Assembly: GCF_013167215.1 (NCBI RefSeq)
Contig: NZ_JABJWY010000009.1
Coordinates: 124,001-188,000 of the forward strand
Direction of reading: 5' to 3'
Source: Sphingobacterium prati
GTDB lineage: Bacteria; Bacteroidota; Bacteroidia; Sphingobacteriales; Sphingobacteriaceae
DNA length: 64,000 nt
The translations under genes were made by a program, and so were the position numbers. Each line of letters begins with the position of its first letter. Within the stretch, counting starts at the first letter, position 1. Shown here in pieces: positions 9,498-17,482 of the stretch. Below the pieces are notes generated by a model. That model saw only the letters and a list, made by a program, of their open reading frames with translations, searched no databases and had not been told where the DNA came from.

Positions 9498-9915
9498 AAA
9501 TTTTTTTAAACATGATCTGTATTAGGCTCCCGGTGACTAACTCCAGTCACACTAGGATACCATTTCTTTTTATCGGCTAGACCATTTCAAAATGGTCGTT
9601 GAGTTAAACATCACAATACGATGTCCTGTCCAAGCGCCAGTAAATTGTCTGGAAAAGAAGATTAGGAGAGTGCGGTATTCCGAAGAATATGCCCAAGGCT
9701 CTTCTTTGAGGACGAAGCTGGGTTTTTTATTGTTGCAAACATATTCTTCCGTTTTTTTAATTTATATTATTATTTTATTGATTACAAAGATTCAAAATAT
9801 TTTTCATAATACAAAATATTTGATTATTAATAACTTACGAATCTGAAATATCATTGGCATATTATTGTCATATTGTTTTTTTTAAAATCATCAACCTTTT
9901 AACCATTTTCGTTTC
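9498..9915. other. 418-bp intergenic region with several inverted repeats
   Basis: No convincing gene. It holds GTGACT/AGTCAC around 9530-9550, the palindrome GACCATTTCAAAATGGTC (9580-9597), and a nested structure. In the latter, GAAGAATATG (9682-9691) pairs with CATATTCTTC (9740-9749), enclosing a weaker hairpin that ends in GCTGGGTTTTTT; both arms are followed by T-runs. This could be a small RNA with a terminator, or the degraded end of an element. The remainder, 9760-9915, is very AT-rich and features no clear promoter. Confidence 0.3.
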
Positions 9916-10497
9916 ATGGAAAGTCAAACAGTAAATCAACTTATCAAACAATCGAGAAAGCGCAAAGGACTGACACAACAAGATCTTGCTAATCAAGCCG
10001 GTCTATCTTTAAGAACGGTACAACGCATAGAAAAAGGAACGGAAGAGATCAGTGGTTTTAGTTTAAGACAAATCAGTCAGATTTTAGAAATTCCTTTAGA
10101 ACAACTAATTATGCCAAATGTAAATCAAATCAGTATCGACAAAAACCAAAGCGGAAGCATAAAGGCCCTTTATCTAGCTTCCCTAACTTTTCTGGTCAAC
10201 CCACTATTAGGCCTATTGGTGCCGGCCATTATGGGCTACACCAAGCAAAATAAAGATGCACAATACAGCAGGCATCTAAAAAAGATTATCATCATACATG
10301 CCACCGGTCTTTTATTTCTCGGAGCTTTTATAGGCTATCTCCTTGCAGCAGATTTTTTTCATTTCCGACTACCTTCGCCTTTACATTACATCTTTAAAAG
10401 CTGGCTTTTTCTACTCATCCCAATGTGCTATTATGCCGCGATTATCATCTTCACAATAGTAAACTATTTTAGAATAAAAGGATCCGATGTAAGTTGA
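9916..10497 (+). CDS. membrane-anchored XRE-family regulator
   Basis: 193 residues. An N-terminal HTH_XRE domain (about residues 6-65) has the recognisable RKGLTQQDLANQAGLSLRTV core. It is followed by three predicted membrane helices at about 82-106, 122-146 and 157-183. DNA-binding domains fused directly to membrane segments are usually one-component regulators that sense something at the membrane. There is no linked operon partner: the next gene downstream is on the opposite strand. Target and signal are unknown. Confidence 0.75.
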   Translation: MESQTVNQLIKQSRKRKGLTQQDLANQAGLSLRTVQRIEKGTEEISGFSLRQISQILEIPLEQLIMPNVNQISIDKNQSGSIKALYLASLTFLVNPLLGLLVPAIMGYTKQNKDAQYSRHLKKIIIIHATGLLFLGAFIGYLLAADFFHFRLPSPLHYIFKSWLFLLIPMCYYAAIIIFTIVNYFRIKGSDVS

Positions 10498-10666
10498 GAA
10501 TAACTAGTATTCAGTTTGCTCAGACCGAAGTTTCCCGGAAAGAGCATACTGGAAAATCCGTTACGTCAATAGTCTTTTTTCCAAAATTCAGTAGCATTCA
10601 TTTCTACAAAGAATTATTGATATGAGAAGAAAGGCATTCATCGAAGGAATACGTTATTAATATGGA

Positions 10667-11023
10667 TTAAAGCGGCTTTTTTTGAACAATCAATATCCAG
10701 TCATTTTCCAGAACAAGGTAACCCATCTCATAAATAAAACTATAGACCTGCCCCTTACTATTGGCAAATGTATGGGTATGGAATTTGAAATCAAAACCCT
10801 GTCTTTTTAGTTTCTCCCGCGGCACTTTTATCATCCCCTCGCCTTCTAATAGGTCCAACAAAATACGACGGTTTTTTCGCAGGATATTATTCACATTACG
10901 GATCAAATTGGTCTGATCGCTATTCAGTTTATTGTTATAAGCATTTCGACAAGAATCGTCACAAAAACGCTTATCCGATCTCCCCCGTATATTTTGCCCA
11001 CATTCCAAACAGACTTTTTCCAT
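10667..11023 (-). CDS. small zinc-ribbon protein of unknown function
   Basis: 118 residues. The N-terminus has two cysteine pairs, Cys5-x2-Cys8 and Cys21-x3-Cys25, in a typical treble-clef or zinc-ribbon context (VCLECGQNIRGRSDKRFC). The rest is a mixed alpha/beta region ending NDWILIVQKKPL. It is divergent from ssb with about 180 bp between the starts. Zinc-ribbon plus basic residues suggests nucleic-acid or protein binding, but this is inference. Confidence 0.65.
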   Translation of the reverse strand: MEKVCLECGQNIRGRSDKRFCDDSCRNAYNNKLNSDQTNLIRNVNNILRKNRRILLDLLEGEGMIKVPREKLKRQGFDFKFHTHTFANSKGQVYSFIYEMGYLVLENDWILIVQKKPL

Positions 11024-11206
11024 GGTATTTAATCTAAGTTAAGCGACAACAAACGGTTACAACCGACTATAGTCGAATACAAATGGTAAACAGACGATTA
11101 TAACCTCATCTCCTTTTCATCTTTGCTCAAGGTCATTCAACGCGATTAAAGGCTATGACCAATGACTAAAATAAGAATTATTAGAAACATTTAAAAATTA
11201 CACAAA

Positions 11207-11602
11207 ATGAGTACATTACGAAACAAAGTACAATTAATCGGTCATTTAGGGAATGATCCGGTCATCAAAACCACATCAACAGGAACTAGCTATTCTGTTT
11301 TACGTCTTGCTACAAATGATCTTTTCAAAAACAAGGCTGGTGAGTGGGTCGAAGAAGTGCAATGGCATACACTTGTCATTTGGGGAAACCAAAACAATAC
11401 CATTGAAAAGAAATGTAGCCGCGGAACCAAGTTGATGGTCGAAGGAAAGCTCACCTATCGCAACTACGAAAGTGCTGACGGCGTGAAAAGATATATTACG
11501 GAGATTAAAGTCGAAAGCTTTTTGATTCTATCAGATCCAAGTGGATCAAAAGATGATGTCCCAGCATTACCAGAAGAGGAGGAGGACGATTTACCGTTCT
11601 GA
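11207..11602 (+). CDS. ssb: single-stranded DNA-binding protein
   Basis: 131 residues with the SSB OB-fold opening RNKVQLIGHLGNDPVIKTT, the conserved WHTLVIWG segment, and the acidic C-terminal tail ending EDDLPF that recruits replication and repair partners. The protein coats single-stranded DNA in replication, recombination and repair. It is shorter than the 170-180-residue E. coli form because the linker is short. Monocistronic, with a strong terminator after it. Confidence 0.95.
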   Translation: MSTLRNKVQLIGHLGNDPVIKTTSTGTSYSVLRLATNDLFKNKAGEWVEEVQWHTLVIWGNQNNTIEKKCSRGTKLMVEGKLTYRNYESADGVKRYITEIKVESFLILSDPSGSKDDVPALPEEEEDDLPF

Positions 11603-11610
11603 TTCAAAGA

Positions 11611-11656
11611 TTTAAAAGAAAGTAGGACATCTCTTGTTGCCCTACTTTCTTTTAAA
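11611..11656. terminator. terminator after ssb
   Basis: A perfect 16-bp inverted repeat, TTTAAAAGAAAGTAGG (11611-11626) and CCTACTTTCTTTTAAA (11641-11656). T-rich and A-rich ends let it serve both ssb and the convergent lipoprotein gene. Confidence 0.85.
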
Positions 11657-11672
11657 TACCCTTATATCTAAA

Positions 11673-12080
11673 TTATTTTGTTGCATTAGCAGTTAACTCT
11701 GCTGCCAACTTTTGAGCATACTCTGACCATAGCTTGGCATCTTCCGGTGTTAATTTAGAAGCAGCTGTTGCTGTTTTTGTAGCCCATTCTTGTTGTTTTC
11801 CAACCAATTCCTGCAGTTTGGTTGCATCTCCACTTTTTGCTGCAGCTACATACTCATTTACATATTTTGTATAATCGTCTGCCAACTGTTGCGCTTCTGG
11901 AGAACTAAATTTTGGAACTGCTGTCGTTGTTGTTGTTTCCGTAGTTGTTGTTTGCGCCACACCACCTTGTGTATCAGCCGTTGTGACTGTATCTTTTGTT
12001 TCTACTTTTTTGCTGTCCGCATTATTGCAAGAAGCAAAGAAAAGTGCAGCAATTGCCGCAGATAATGCCATTTTTTTCAT
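11673..12080 (-). CDS. small Thr-rich lipoprotein
   Basis: 135 residues. MKKMALSAAIAALFFASC is a lipoprotein signal with lipobox FASC, so Cys18 would be lipidated. A low-complexity Thr/Val region (about 25-55) follows, then a helical Ala/Lys/Glu segment to the end. Probably an envelope-attached protein. No known domain is recognised. It is followed by the shared ssb terminator and no partner gene is linked. Confidence 0.65.
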   Translation of the reverse strand: MKKMALSAAIAALFFASCNNADSKKVETKDTVTTADTQGGVAQTTTTETTTTTAVPKFSSPEAQQLADDYTKYVNEYVAAAKSGDATKLQELVGKQQEWATKTATAASKLTPEDAKLWSEYAQKLAAELTANATK

Positions 12081-12369
12081 CTGTATAAATTTGTTTTTTA
12101 AATTGTAATGAAGCGATCAGATTTATTCACTCCAAAAAGGATTGAATAAATTATGAAGGGTTCATGAAACGAATAAGTTTATAATAAATTAAAATTATTT
12201 ACCTACTTAAAATTGAATTATTTTAATTCATAATCCAAATATTTTTTTTCATAAAAAACAAGTAAATTGTAAAAATCTGCAATTTGACTGTTCCATTTGC
12301 ATTTAAACATCGGAAATCACCACCATATAAAAATATGATTGTAACAAAAACATAGATCTGGGTAATTGC
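12081..12369. other. AT-rich intergenic region
   Basis: 289 bp with no gene. The only structure I see is TGAATTA-TTT-TAATTCA (12214-12230), a 7-bp inverted repeat that could be chance in such AT-rich DNA. Both flanking genes are on the minus strand, so it should hold the lipoprotein promoter and the terminator of the XRE gene. Neither is clear. Confidence 0.3.
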
Positions 12370-13029
12370 CTATATTCGCTCGAATTTACCATACAATTTC
12401 CAAAAATTCCCTTTCTCGGACAATATAAAGTCGACTTTTTTCCAGGCGTTTAACACCAGACTTATTTCCCGCTCCTCCGTCACATATTTTCCAATAAAGA
12501 ATTCCTCCGCTGAAAAACACAATCCAAAGGCGTTATTTAACGTATGTAAACTTTCAATATCAATTTCTTCAAAAAACAGAATTGAGCGCGGTGCTACAAT
12601 GAAATCACCCGGTGCGGGTATAGCATCCATATATTCCATCGCAATAAAACGGTTGCGGCTCTGCAACGGAAACTCAATGACTGGAAGCTCATTCAATTTT
12701 GATACATAAGTACAGGCATCGAGCAAGGCCTCCCGTTCCAATAACGGAACCTGTGCCAATCGCTTGCCCTCCACCGCAGGCGTATCGGGCTGAAAATAAT
12801 CGTTAAAATTGAGAATCTCATTAACGGAAAGATTTTTTTCAATCAAATGCTGCACAGGAATGCCAAAATAATTTGCAATTTTTAGAACAATCTCTATTTT
12901 TGGTTCGGCACGCATCTCTTCGTAAGATGAAATATTCCCCCTGGTAAGATTAAAAACATCTCCAAAAGCCTGCTGACTCAATCCTTTCACCTTTCTCAGC
13001 TTTTTTATATTATTCCCGACGTTACTCAT
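12370..13029 (-). CDS. XRE-family regulator with degenerate S24-like C-terminal domain
   Basis: 219 residues. Residues 1-65 are an HTH_XRE domain (GNNIKKLRKVKGLSQQAFGD). The C-terminal part around 130-160 (FIAMEYMDAIPAPGDFIVAP) reads like the LexA/CI peptidase core, in which the motif is GDSMxP followed by GD. The catalytic serine position is not serine here, so autocleavage is unlikely; this resemblance is by eye only. The gene is divergent from the YbjN-PspA-flotillin operon, with only 67-91 bp between starts. It is the best candidate to bind the two palindromes at 13053-13102. Confidence 0.75.
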   Translation of the reverse strand: MSNVGNNIKKLRKVKGLSQQAFGDVFNLTRGNISSYEEMRAEPKIEIVLKIANYFGIPVQHLIEKNLSVNEILNFNDYFQPDTPAVEGKRLAQVPLLEREALLDACTYVSKLNELPVIEFPLQSRNRFIAMEYMDAIPAPGDFIVAPRSILFFEEIDIESLHTLNNAFGLCFSAEEFFIGKYVTEEREISLVLNAWKKVDFILSEKGNFWKLYGKFERI

Positions 13030-13052
13030 TTTAAAAAAAAATTAATTTTTTC

Positions 13053-13102
13053 TTGCAAAATATTTTTGCAATTTACTATCTTTATGCAAAGAATATGTGC
13101 AA
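13053..13102. promoter_or_regulatory. paired palindromic operators in the divergent promoter region
   Basis: TTGCAAAATATTTTTGCAA (13053-13071) is a perfect 8-bp inverted repeat with a 3-bp spacer. A second copy of the same 8-3-8 layout, ATGCAAAG-AAT-ATGTGCAA (13084-13102), is imperfect but keeps the TGCAA cores. The centres are 31 bp apart, three helical turns. A predicted plus-strand -7 element, TATCTTTA (13077-13084), lies between them with TTG (13053-13055) 21 nt upstream. Binding would cover the promoter. Confidence 0.65.
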
Positions 13103-13120
13103 TATATAAAAAACTTGATT

Positions 13121-13510
13121 ATGTACTTCTCAAAAATTGAAAATTATATCGCCAACATCGGTTATAATATTACCCATAAGGATGAAAAAGAAGGTGTCTT
13201 TGTAATTGAAAACGAAGATGATGGTATTCGCAATCTCATTGTGGGTATAGCACAACCCATCGTAATTTTCGAGCAGTATCTATTTACCATAAACAACGAG
13301 AACATGGACATGCTCAGATCGTTGCTCATAAAAAATAGAGATATCATACATGGCGGATTTGCCTTAACGGAGGATGGCAGAAAGGTCATATTCCGATATA
13401 CTTTGCAGATACATAATCTGGATCAGAATGAATTTGATGCAGCCATCAATTCACTTAGTCTTTTGATCAGTGAATATTATAATCAGTTAATAAGTTTTTC
13501 AAAATTATAG
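13121..13510 (+). CDS. YbjN-like / Tir-chaperone-like small protein
   Basis: From the ATG at 13121, 129 residues (MYFSKIENYIANIGYNI). The alternating beta-strand and helix pattern (EGVFVIENEDDGIRNLIVGI, then FEQYLFTINNE) resembles YbjN and type III-chaperone-fold proteins. The call is by eye. A longer start at 13097 would overlap the second operator, so I prefer 13121. It is the first gene of the operon, 4 bp upstream of pspA. In such neighbourhoods these proteins are thought to act as small chaperones or adaptors, which is not proven here. Confidence 0.6.
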   Translation: MYFSKIENYIANIGYNITHKDEKEGVFVIENEDDGIRNLIVGIAQPIVIFEQYLFTINNENMDMLRSLLIKNRDIIHGGFALTEDGRKVIFRYTLQIHNLDQNEFDAAINSLSLLISEYYNQLISFSKL

Positions 13511-13514
13511 AATA

Positions 13515-14222
13515 ATGAATATTTTTAAGAGAATTTTCAGAATCGGTCAAGCAGAAATCCACGCTGTAGTGGACAAAATGGAGGACCCCATCAAAATGAC
13601 GGAGCAAGGTATCCGTGAGATGAAAGAAGACCTGGAGCAATCGTTAGAGGCTTATGCAAAAGTAAAAGCGTTAGCCATACGCACGCAGAATAACTGTGAA
13701 AAGAAAAAAGAAGAAGCCAATGAATTTGAGAACAAAGCTATTTTATTGTTGCAAAAGGCTCAAAAAGGAGAACTTTCTACCGAAAAGGCAGAAAGCTTAG
13801 CCAAAGAGGCCCTATTACTGAAAAAACAATTATTGATCGAGGCGACTGAATTGGAAAAACAAGCGACGATTCATCAGAGCTCAGCAGAGGAATTACATAA
13901 AAATGTGGATATACTTAAATTCAATATAGCTAAATGGGAAAGTGAATTGTCAACTTTGAAAGCACGGGTCAAGGTTTCCAATGCAGCTAAAATGGTCAAC
14001 CGGCAACTGGCCAACATTGATTCTAACAGCACGATTTCCATGTTGGAGCGCATGAAAGAAAAGGTCGAAGAGGACGAGGCACTGGCGAAAGCGTATGGTG
14101 AAATCGCAACGGGCAACAAAAGCAAGGTAGATGAAATCAATGAATCCATCGGTGGTTCAGATTCCGTCAACAGTGAACTGGAAGAATTAAAACGAAAATT
14201 GAATGGCGATGCGGAAATTTGA
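13515..14222 (+). CDS. PspA/IM30 family protein
   Basis: 235 residues, almost entirely helical with long coiled coils. It begins MNIFKRIFRIGQAEIHAVVDKMEDPIKM, the family N-terminus that inserts amphipathically into stressed membranes and carries the conserved MEDP. Known family members (PspA, Vipp1/IM30) form ESCRT-III-like polymers that support damaged inner membranes. The neighbouring YbjN-like and flotillin genes fit a membrane-stress role. The last 20 bp overlap the next gene. Confidence 0.92.
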   Translation: MNIFKRIFRIGQAEIHAVVDKMEDPIKMTEQGIREMKEDLEQSLEAYAKVKALAIRTQNNCEKKKEEANEFENKAILLLQKAQKGELSTEKAESLAKEALLLKKQLLIEATELEKQATIHQSSAEELHKNVDILKFNIAKWESELSTLKARVKVSNAAKMVNRQLANIDSNSTISMLERMKEKVEEDEALAKAYGEIATGNKSKVDEINESIGGSDSVNSELEELKRKLNGDAEI

Positions 14223-14403
14223 GTATAAAACAGTCAAAATTGAACCCCAAGGCTTCTGGGGTACCAAATTGGACTCGGACAAAATCGACAAGATTCTGAA
14301 CGATCTCGGTAATCAGGGCTGGGAGTTGGTCGCTATGCAGGACCTTGAAATGAACGGTAATTCCTGGTCATTTCATTACACCTTCAAAAGAGAAAAAATT
14401 TAA
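14203..14403 (+). CDS. DUF4177 family small protein
   Basis: 66 residues with the DUF4177 pattern: FEYKTVKI near the N-terminus, and ILNDLGNQGWELVAM followed by a terminal beta strand. Two in-frame ATGs exist (14203 and 14209); the second gives MRKFEYKTVKI, the more typical start. It overlaps the end of pspA by up to 20 bp, indicating translational coupling. DUF4177 has no established function. Confidence 0.75.
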   Translation: MAMRKFEYKTVKIEPQGFWGTKLDSDKIDKILNDLGNQGWELVAMQDLEMNGNSWSFHYTFKREKI

Positions 14404-14414
14404 AAGAAAATACG

Positions 14415-15137
14415 ATGACAGAATTAATCAATATCTTATTCAACCCATTGTCAAATGGCATTATGACCGTCCTGACAGGCCTGTCTGTGTTGTATTGGTT
14501 ATTTATGTTTTTAATGGGCGATGGCCTGCATCTATTTGATGCGGATACCGATGTGGACTTACACCCTACTCCCGACGTCAGTGACGTAGATGGCTCGCAT
14601 GACATTGATGCCGATGGATCAGATCATCCGCATCATCATACAGATTCCGATACGCATTCCGAACCGGGCTTTTTTGCGAAAGCAATGGATTATATCAATG
14701 TTGGTAAAGTACCGATTATGCTTATTGTAACCATGTTTAAATTCGTTGGCTGGGCGATCACCATCGTATCCTCGTTGTTTATTAATATCGCTTCCTGGGG
14801 TATAAAATCGGTATTGATCCTAATTCCTGTTTTTATCGTTACGTTCTTTTTAATGCATTTTCTGACCAAACCCTTAGTAAGAATGTTCAAAAATATTGGC
14901 TACAATGGCGAAGAAAGCCATGATTTCCTCGGCCGCATGGGCAAAATGCGCGCAAGTATTGATGGCAAAAAAATAGGTTCTGCTGAATTTATTGTCCAAC
15001 AAGACCCAATTCGTCTTAATGTTGTAAGTCATAACGGCGAGAAGATCAGCTATGGCGATGATGTCATCATTGTGGATGAATCCAAGGACAAAAAATATTA
15101 TTATGTCACCAAGGAAATCACCATTGACAATATTTAA
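14415..15137 (+). CDS. YqiJ-like membrane protein with NfeD-type OB fold
   Basis: 240 residues. A membrane helix lies near 15-35. A striking Asp/His-rich segment follows at about 41-82 (for example HPHHHTDSDTHSEPG). Two or three further helices span about 95-155, and a C-terminal beta-rich OB-fold domain runs from about 165 (GRMGKMRASI to KKYYYVTKE). This matches the YqiJ/NfeD-like partners of flotillins, which in E. coli pair as YqiJ-YqiK. The flotillin gene follows 122 bp downstream. Probably an inner-membrane partner of the flotillin scaffold. Confidence 0.8.
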   Translation: MTELINILFNPLSNGIMTVLTGLSVLYWLFMFLMGDGLHLFDADTDVDLHPTPDVSDVDGSHDIDADGSDHPHHHTDSDTHSEPGFFAKAMDYINVGKVPIMLIVTMFKFVGWAITIVSSLFINIASWGIKSVLILIPVFIVTFFLMHFLTKPLVRMFKNIGYNGEESHDFLGRMGKMRASIDGKKIGSAEFIVQQDPIRLNVVSHNGEKISYGDDVIIVDESKDKKYYYVTKEITIDNI

Positions 15138-15259
15138 TCGAAAAATAAAAAAGAACAAGGAGCAAGGGTTAAAGACTTGATAGGTAAGCCGTAGTTTTGC
15201 TCAACTAAATTCCAAATACTCATATATAAATACTAAAATCTAAATAAATACTAATCAAT
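15138..15259. other. intergenic spacer with AATACTAA repeats before flotillin
   Basis: 122 bp separating the YqiJ-like gene from flotillin. The last 40 bp contain three copies of an ATACT-type word (CAAATACTCA, AAATACTAAAATCT, AAATACTAATC) just before the ATG. The same word cluster recurs directly before trpC at 41757-41799. Confidence 0.4.
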
Positions 15260-17377
15260 ATGCTATATCAACCTCTTTTATTTTTAAGTGGCTTAAACGG
15301 AATTATATTGCTGATTGTCGGTTTAGCTGTCTTTCTAATCTTTGCATTCTTCGTTGTACTGAGTGCTTTCTATAAAAAAATCCCACAGGGAAAAGCGATT
15401 GTCCGGACAGGAGTCGGCGGAACAAAAGTCGCCTTCAACAAGGGGATGTACGTCGTCCCTGTATTCCACAAGATGGAGATCATGGACATCTCCATCAAAA
15501 AAATTGAGATAGCCCGTATGCAGGGCGAAGGACTGATCTGTAAAGACAATATCCGTGCTGATATCAAAGTAGCATTCTTTGTCCGTGTCAACAAAAATGT
15601 GGACGATGTGATCAACGTTGCCCAAAACCTGGGTTGTGACCGTGCTAGCGAACCCGAAACATTAAAGAGCATCTTTGAATCCAAATTTTCTGAAGCGCTA
15701 AAAACCGTAGGTAAGAAATTCGACTTTATCGAACTCTATGAAGCACGCCGTGAATTTCGCGATGAGATCCTCGATATCATTGGTACAGACTTAAATGGGT
15801 ATATTTTGGATGACTGTGCGATTGATTATCTGGAGCAGACAGATATCGAGCATCTAAACCCCAGCAATATCCTAGATAGTGAAGGGATCAAAAAAATCAC
15901 AGAGCTGACAGCAAAACAAAACATCAATGCCAACTTCATCCGTCGCGACGAAGAGAAATTGATCAAAAAGCAAAACGTCGAAGCTCGCGAAGCGATTTTA
16001 GAATTGGATCGTCAGCTTGCTGAAAAAGAAGAAAAGCAAAAGCGTGAAATTGATAATATCAAAGCCCGTGAAGAAGCAGAGATCGCAAAAGTACGTGAAG
16101 AAGAACGCTTAAAATATGAAAGCGTCCGCATTTCGACCGAAGAGCAATTGGCCGTACAAGAAGAAAATAAGCTGCGTCAGATTATTATTGCCGAGAAAAA
16201 CAAACAACGTACAGATGCTGTGGAAGCCGAACGCGTAGAGAAAGACCGCGCATTGGAACAAACCGAACGTGAGCGTATTGTTACCTTAGCCCAGATTGAC
16301 AAAGAGCGTTCGATCGAGACCGAAAAGAAAAGTATCCAAGGGGTCATCAAAGAGCGTGTCCAATTGGAAAAAGGCGTTATCGAAGAGCAACAAGGTGTCA
16401 GAGATATTGAAGTATTCCGTGAAGTAGAGCGGAAGAAACAGGCTGGCGTTATTGCAGCATCACAAGAAGCGGAAGAGAAATTAATTTCTACAGTTAAAGC
16501 CGCTGAAGCAGCAAAAATTGCGGCAGAACAAGAGGCAGAGAAAAAAGTAATCGACGCCGAAGCAGCGCGTAAGATTGCAGAAAAACGTGCACAGGAATTA
16601 TTGATAGATGCCGAAGCGAAAAAAGAAGCATCACTCAAAGAAGCCGAAAGCCGCAAGATCATAGCGGAAGCACAAGCGAAAGAGGAAGCCGCATTAGGTT
16701 TGTCAGAAGCCGAAGTAATGGTCGCAAAAGCCGAAGCGGAAGAGAAGCAGGGTACTGTTGCGGCTAACGTTATTGAGAAAAAAGCCGAAGCCATGCGCAA
16801 AGAAGGTCTGGCACAGGCCGAGGTTGTCCGTGAGAAAGCTCTTGCCGAAGCAAAAGGTATCGAAGAGAAAGCCGAAGCCATGAAAAAACTGGATGGTGTG
16901 GGCAAGGATCACGAAGAGTTCAAATTACAATTGCAAAAAGAACGTGACATCGAACTTGCACAGATCAACATCCAAAAAGATATTGCCCAAGCGCAGGCAA
17001 GTGTATTGTCCGAAGCACTTAAAACAGCGAAAATTGATATCGTCGGTGGTGAAACCATGTTCTTCGAAAACATTGTACGCCAGGTGTCCAATTCCAAGGG
17101 TTTTGACCATTTGATCGACAATTCGAAACATGCCACTGATATCAAAAATTCACTATTGGGTCCAGACGGGAAAGGTGATCTCGCCGAAAAAGTACGCGGG
17201 CTAGCAGATAAATATGGTATCTCGTCTAATGACATCAAAAACCTAACAGTTTCTGCGGCGTTGATCAAACTGCAACAGGCAGCCACAGATGCCGAGAACG
17301 GTGAAGATGCCGGTTTTATCAATTCCTTATTTGGATTAGCAAAAAACTTAGGCATTTCCAACAAAAAGCTGTCTTAA
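15260..17377 (+). CDS. flotillin family protein (YqiK-like)
   Basis: 705 residues. A hydrophobic N-terminal helix at about 12-38 anchors the protein. A band-7/PHB (SPFH) domain follows at about 40-215 (KIPQGKAIVRTGVGGTKVAF to DYLEQTDIEHLNP). A very long charged coiled coil with EA-type repeats (KAEAEEKQG, EAKGIEEKAEAMK) runs to about 590, then a globular tail. Bacterial flotillins oligomerise into membrane microdomains. Gene order with the YqiJ-like and PspA genes, and a large AAA ATPase downstream, implies one functional unit. A hairpin without a T-run lies in the gap after it. Confidence 0.93.
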   Translation: MLYQPLLFLSGLNGIILLIVGLAVFLIFAFFVVLSAFYKKIPQGKAIVRTGVGGTKVAFNKGMYVVPVFHKMEIMDISIKKIEIARMQGEGLICKDNIRADIKVAFFVRVNKNVDDVINVAQNLGCDRASEPETLKSIFESKFSEALKTVGKKFDFIELYEARREFRDEILDIIGTDLNGYILDDCAIDYLEQTDIEHLNPSNILDSEGIKKITELTAKQNINANFIRRDEEKLIKKQNVEAREAILELDRQLAEKEEKQKREIDNIKAREEAEIAKVREEERLKYESVRISTEEQLAVQEENKLRQIIIAEKNKQRTDAVEAERVEKDRALEQTERERIVTLAQIDKERSIETEKKSIQGVIKERVQLEKGVIEEQQGVRDIEVFREVERKKQAGVIAASQEAEEKLISTVKAAEAAKIAAEQEAEKKVIDAEAARKIAEKRAQELLIDAEAKKEASLKEAESRKIIAEAQAKEEAALGLSEAEVMVAKAEAEEKQGTVAANVIEKKAEAMRKEGLAQAEVVREKALAEAKGIEEKAEAMKKLDGVGKDHEEFKLQLQKERDIELAQINIQKDIAQAQASVLSEALKTAKIDIVGGETMFFENIVRQVSNSKGFDHLIDNSKHATDIKNSLLGPDGKGDLAEKVRGLADKYGISSNDIKNLTVSAALIKLQQAATDAENGEDAGFINSLFGLAKNLGISNKKLS

Positions 17378-17400
17378 GACATCTTAAGCTTACTATATTA

Positions 17401-17433
17401 CCCGCAAGACCATTTCAAAACGGTCCTTGCGGG
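17401..17433. terminator. hairpin between flotillin and the AAA ATPase gene
   Basis: CCCGCAAG (17401-17408) pairs with CTTGCGGG (17426-17433), with further pairing inside. There is no T-run, so it may be an attenuator, a processing site or an RNA-stability element rather than a full terminator. Its core GACCATTTCAAAACGGTC matches the palindrome at 9580-9597 with one change. Confidence 0.5.
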
Positions 17434-17482
17434 TAGTTAAAATTGATTTTGTCACAACAATCCAGTAGAGAACGCTCATTTT

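Noticed and set aside
9592..9846. 84-codon plus-strand frame in the 9.5-9.9 kb gap
   Set aside because: It crosses the palindromes and both T-runs and ends in a poly-Ile/Asn stretch typical of translated AT-rich non-coding DNA.
16177..16905. 242-codon minus-strand frame opposite flotillin
   Set aside because: It is antisense to the Glu/Ala-rich coiled coil; such repeats always give a long Ser/Ala-rich frame on the other strand.
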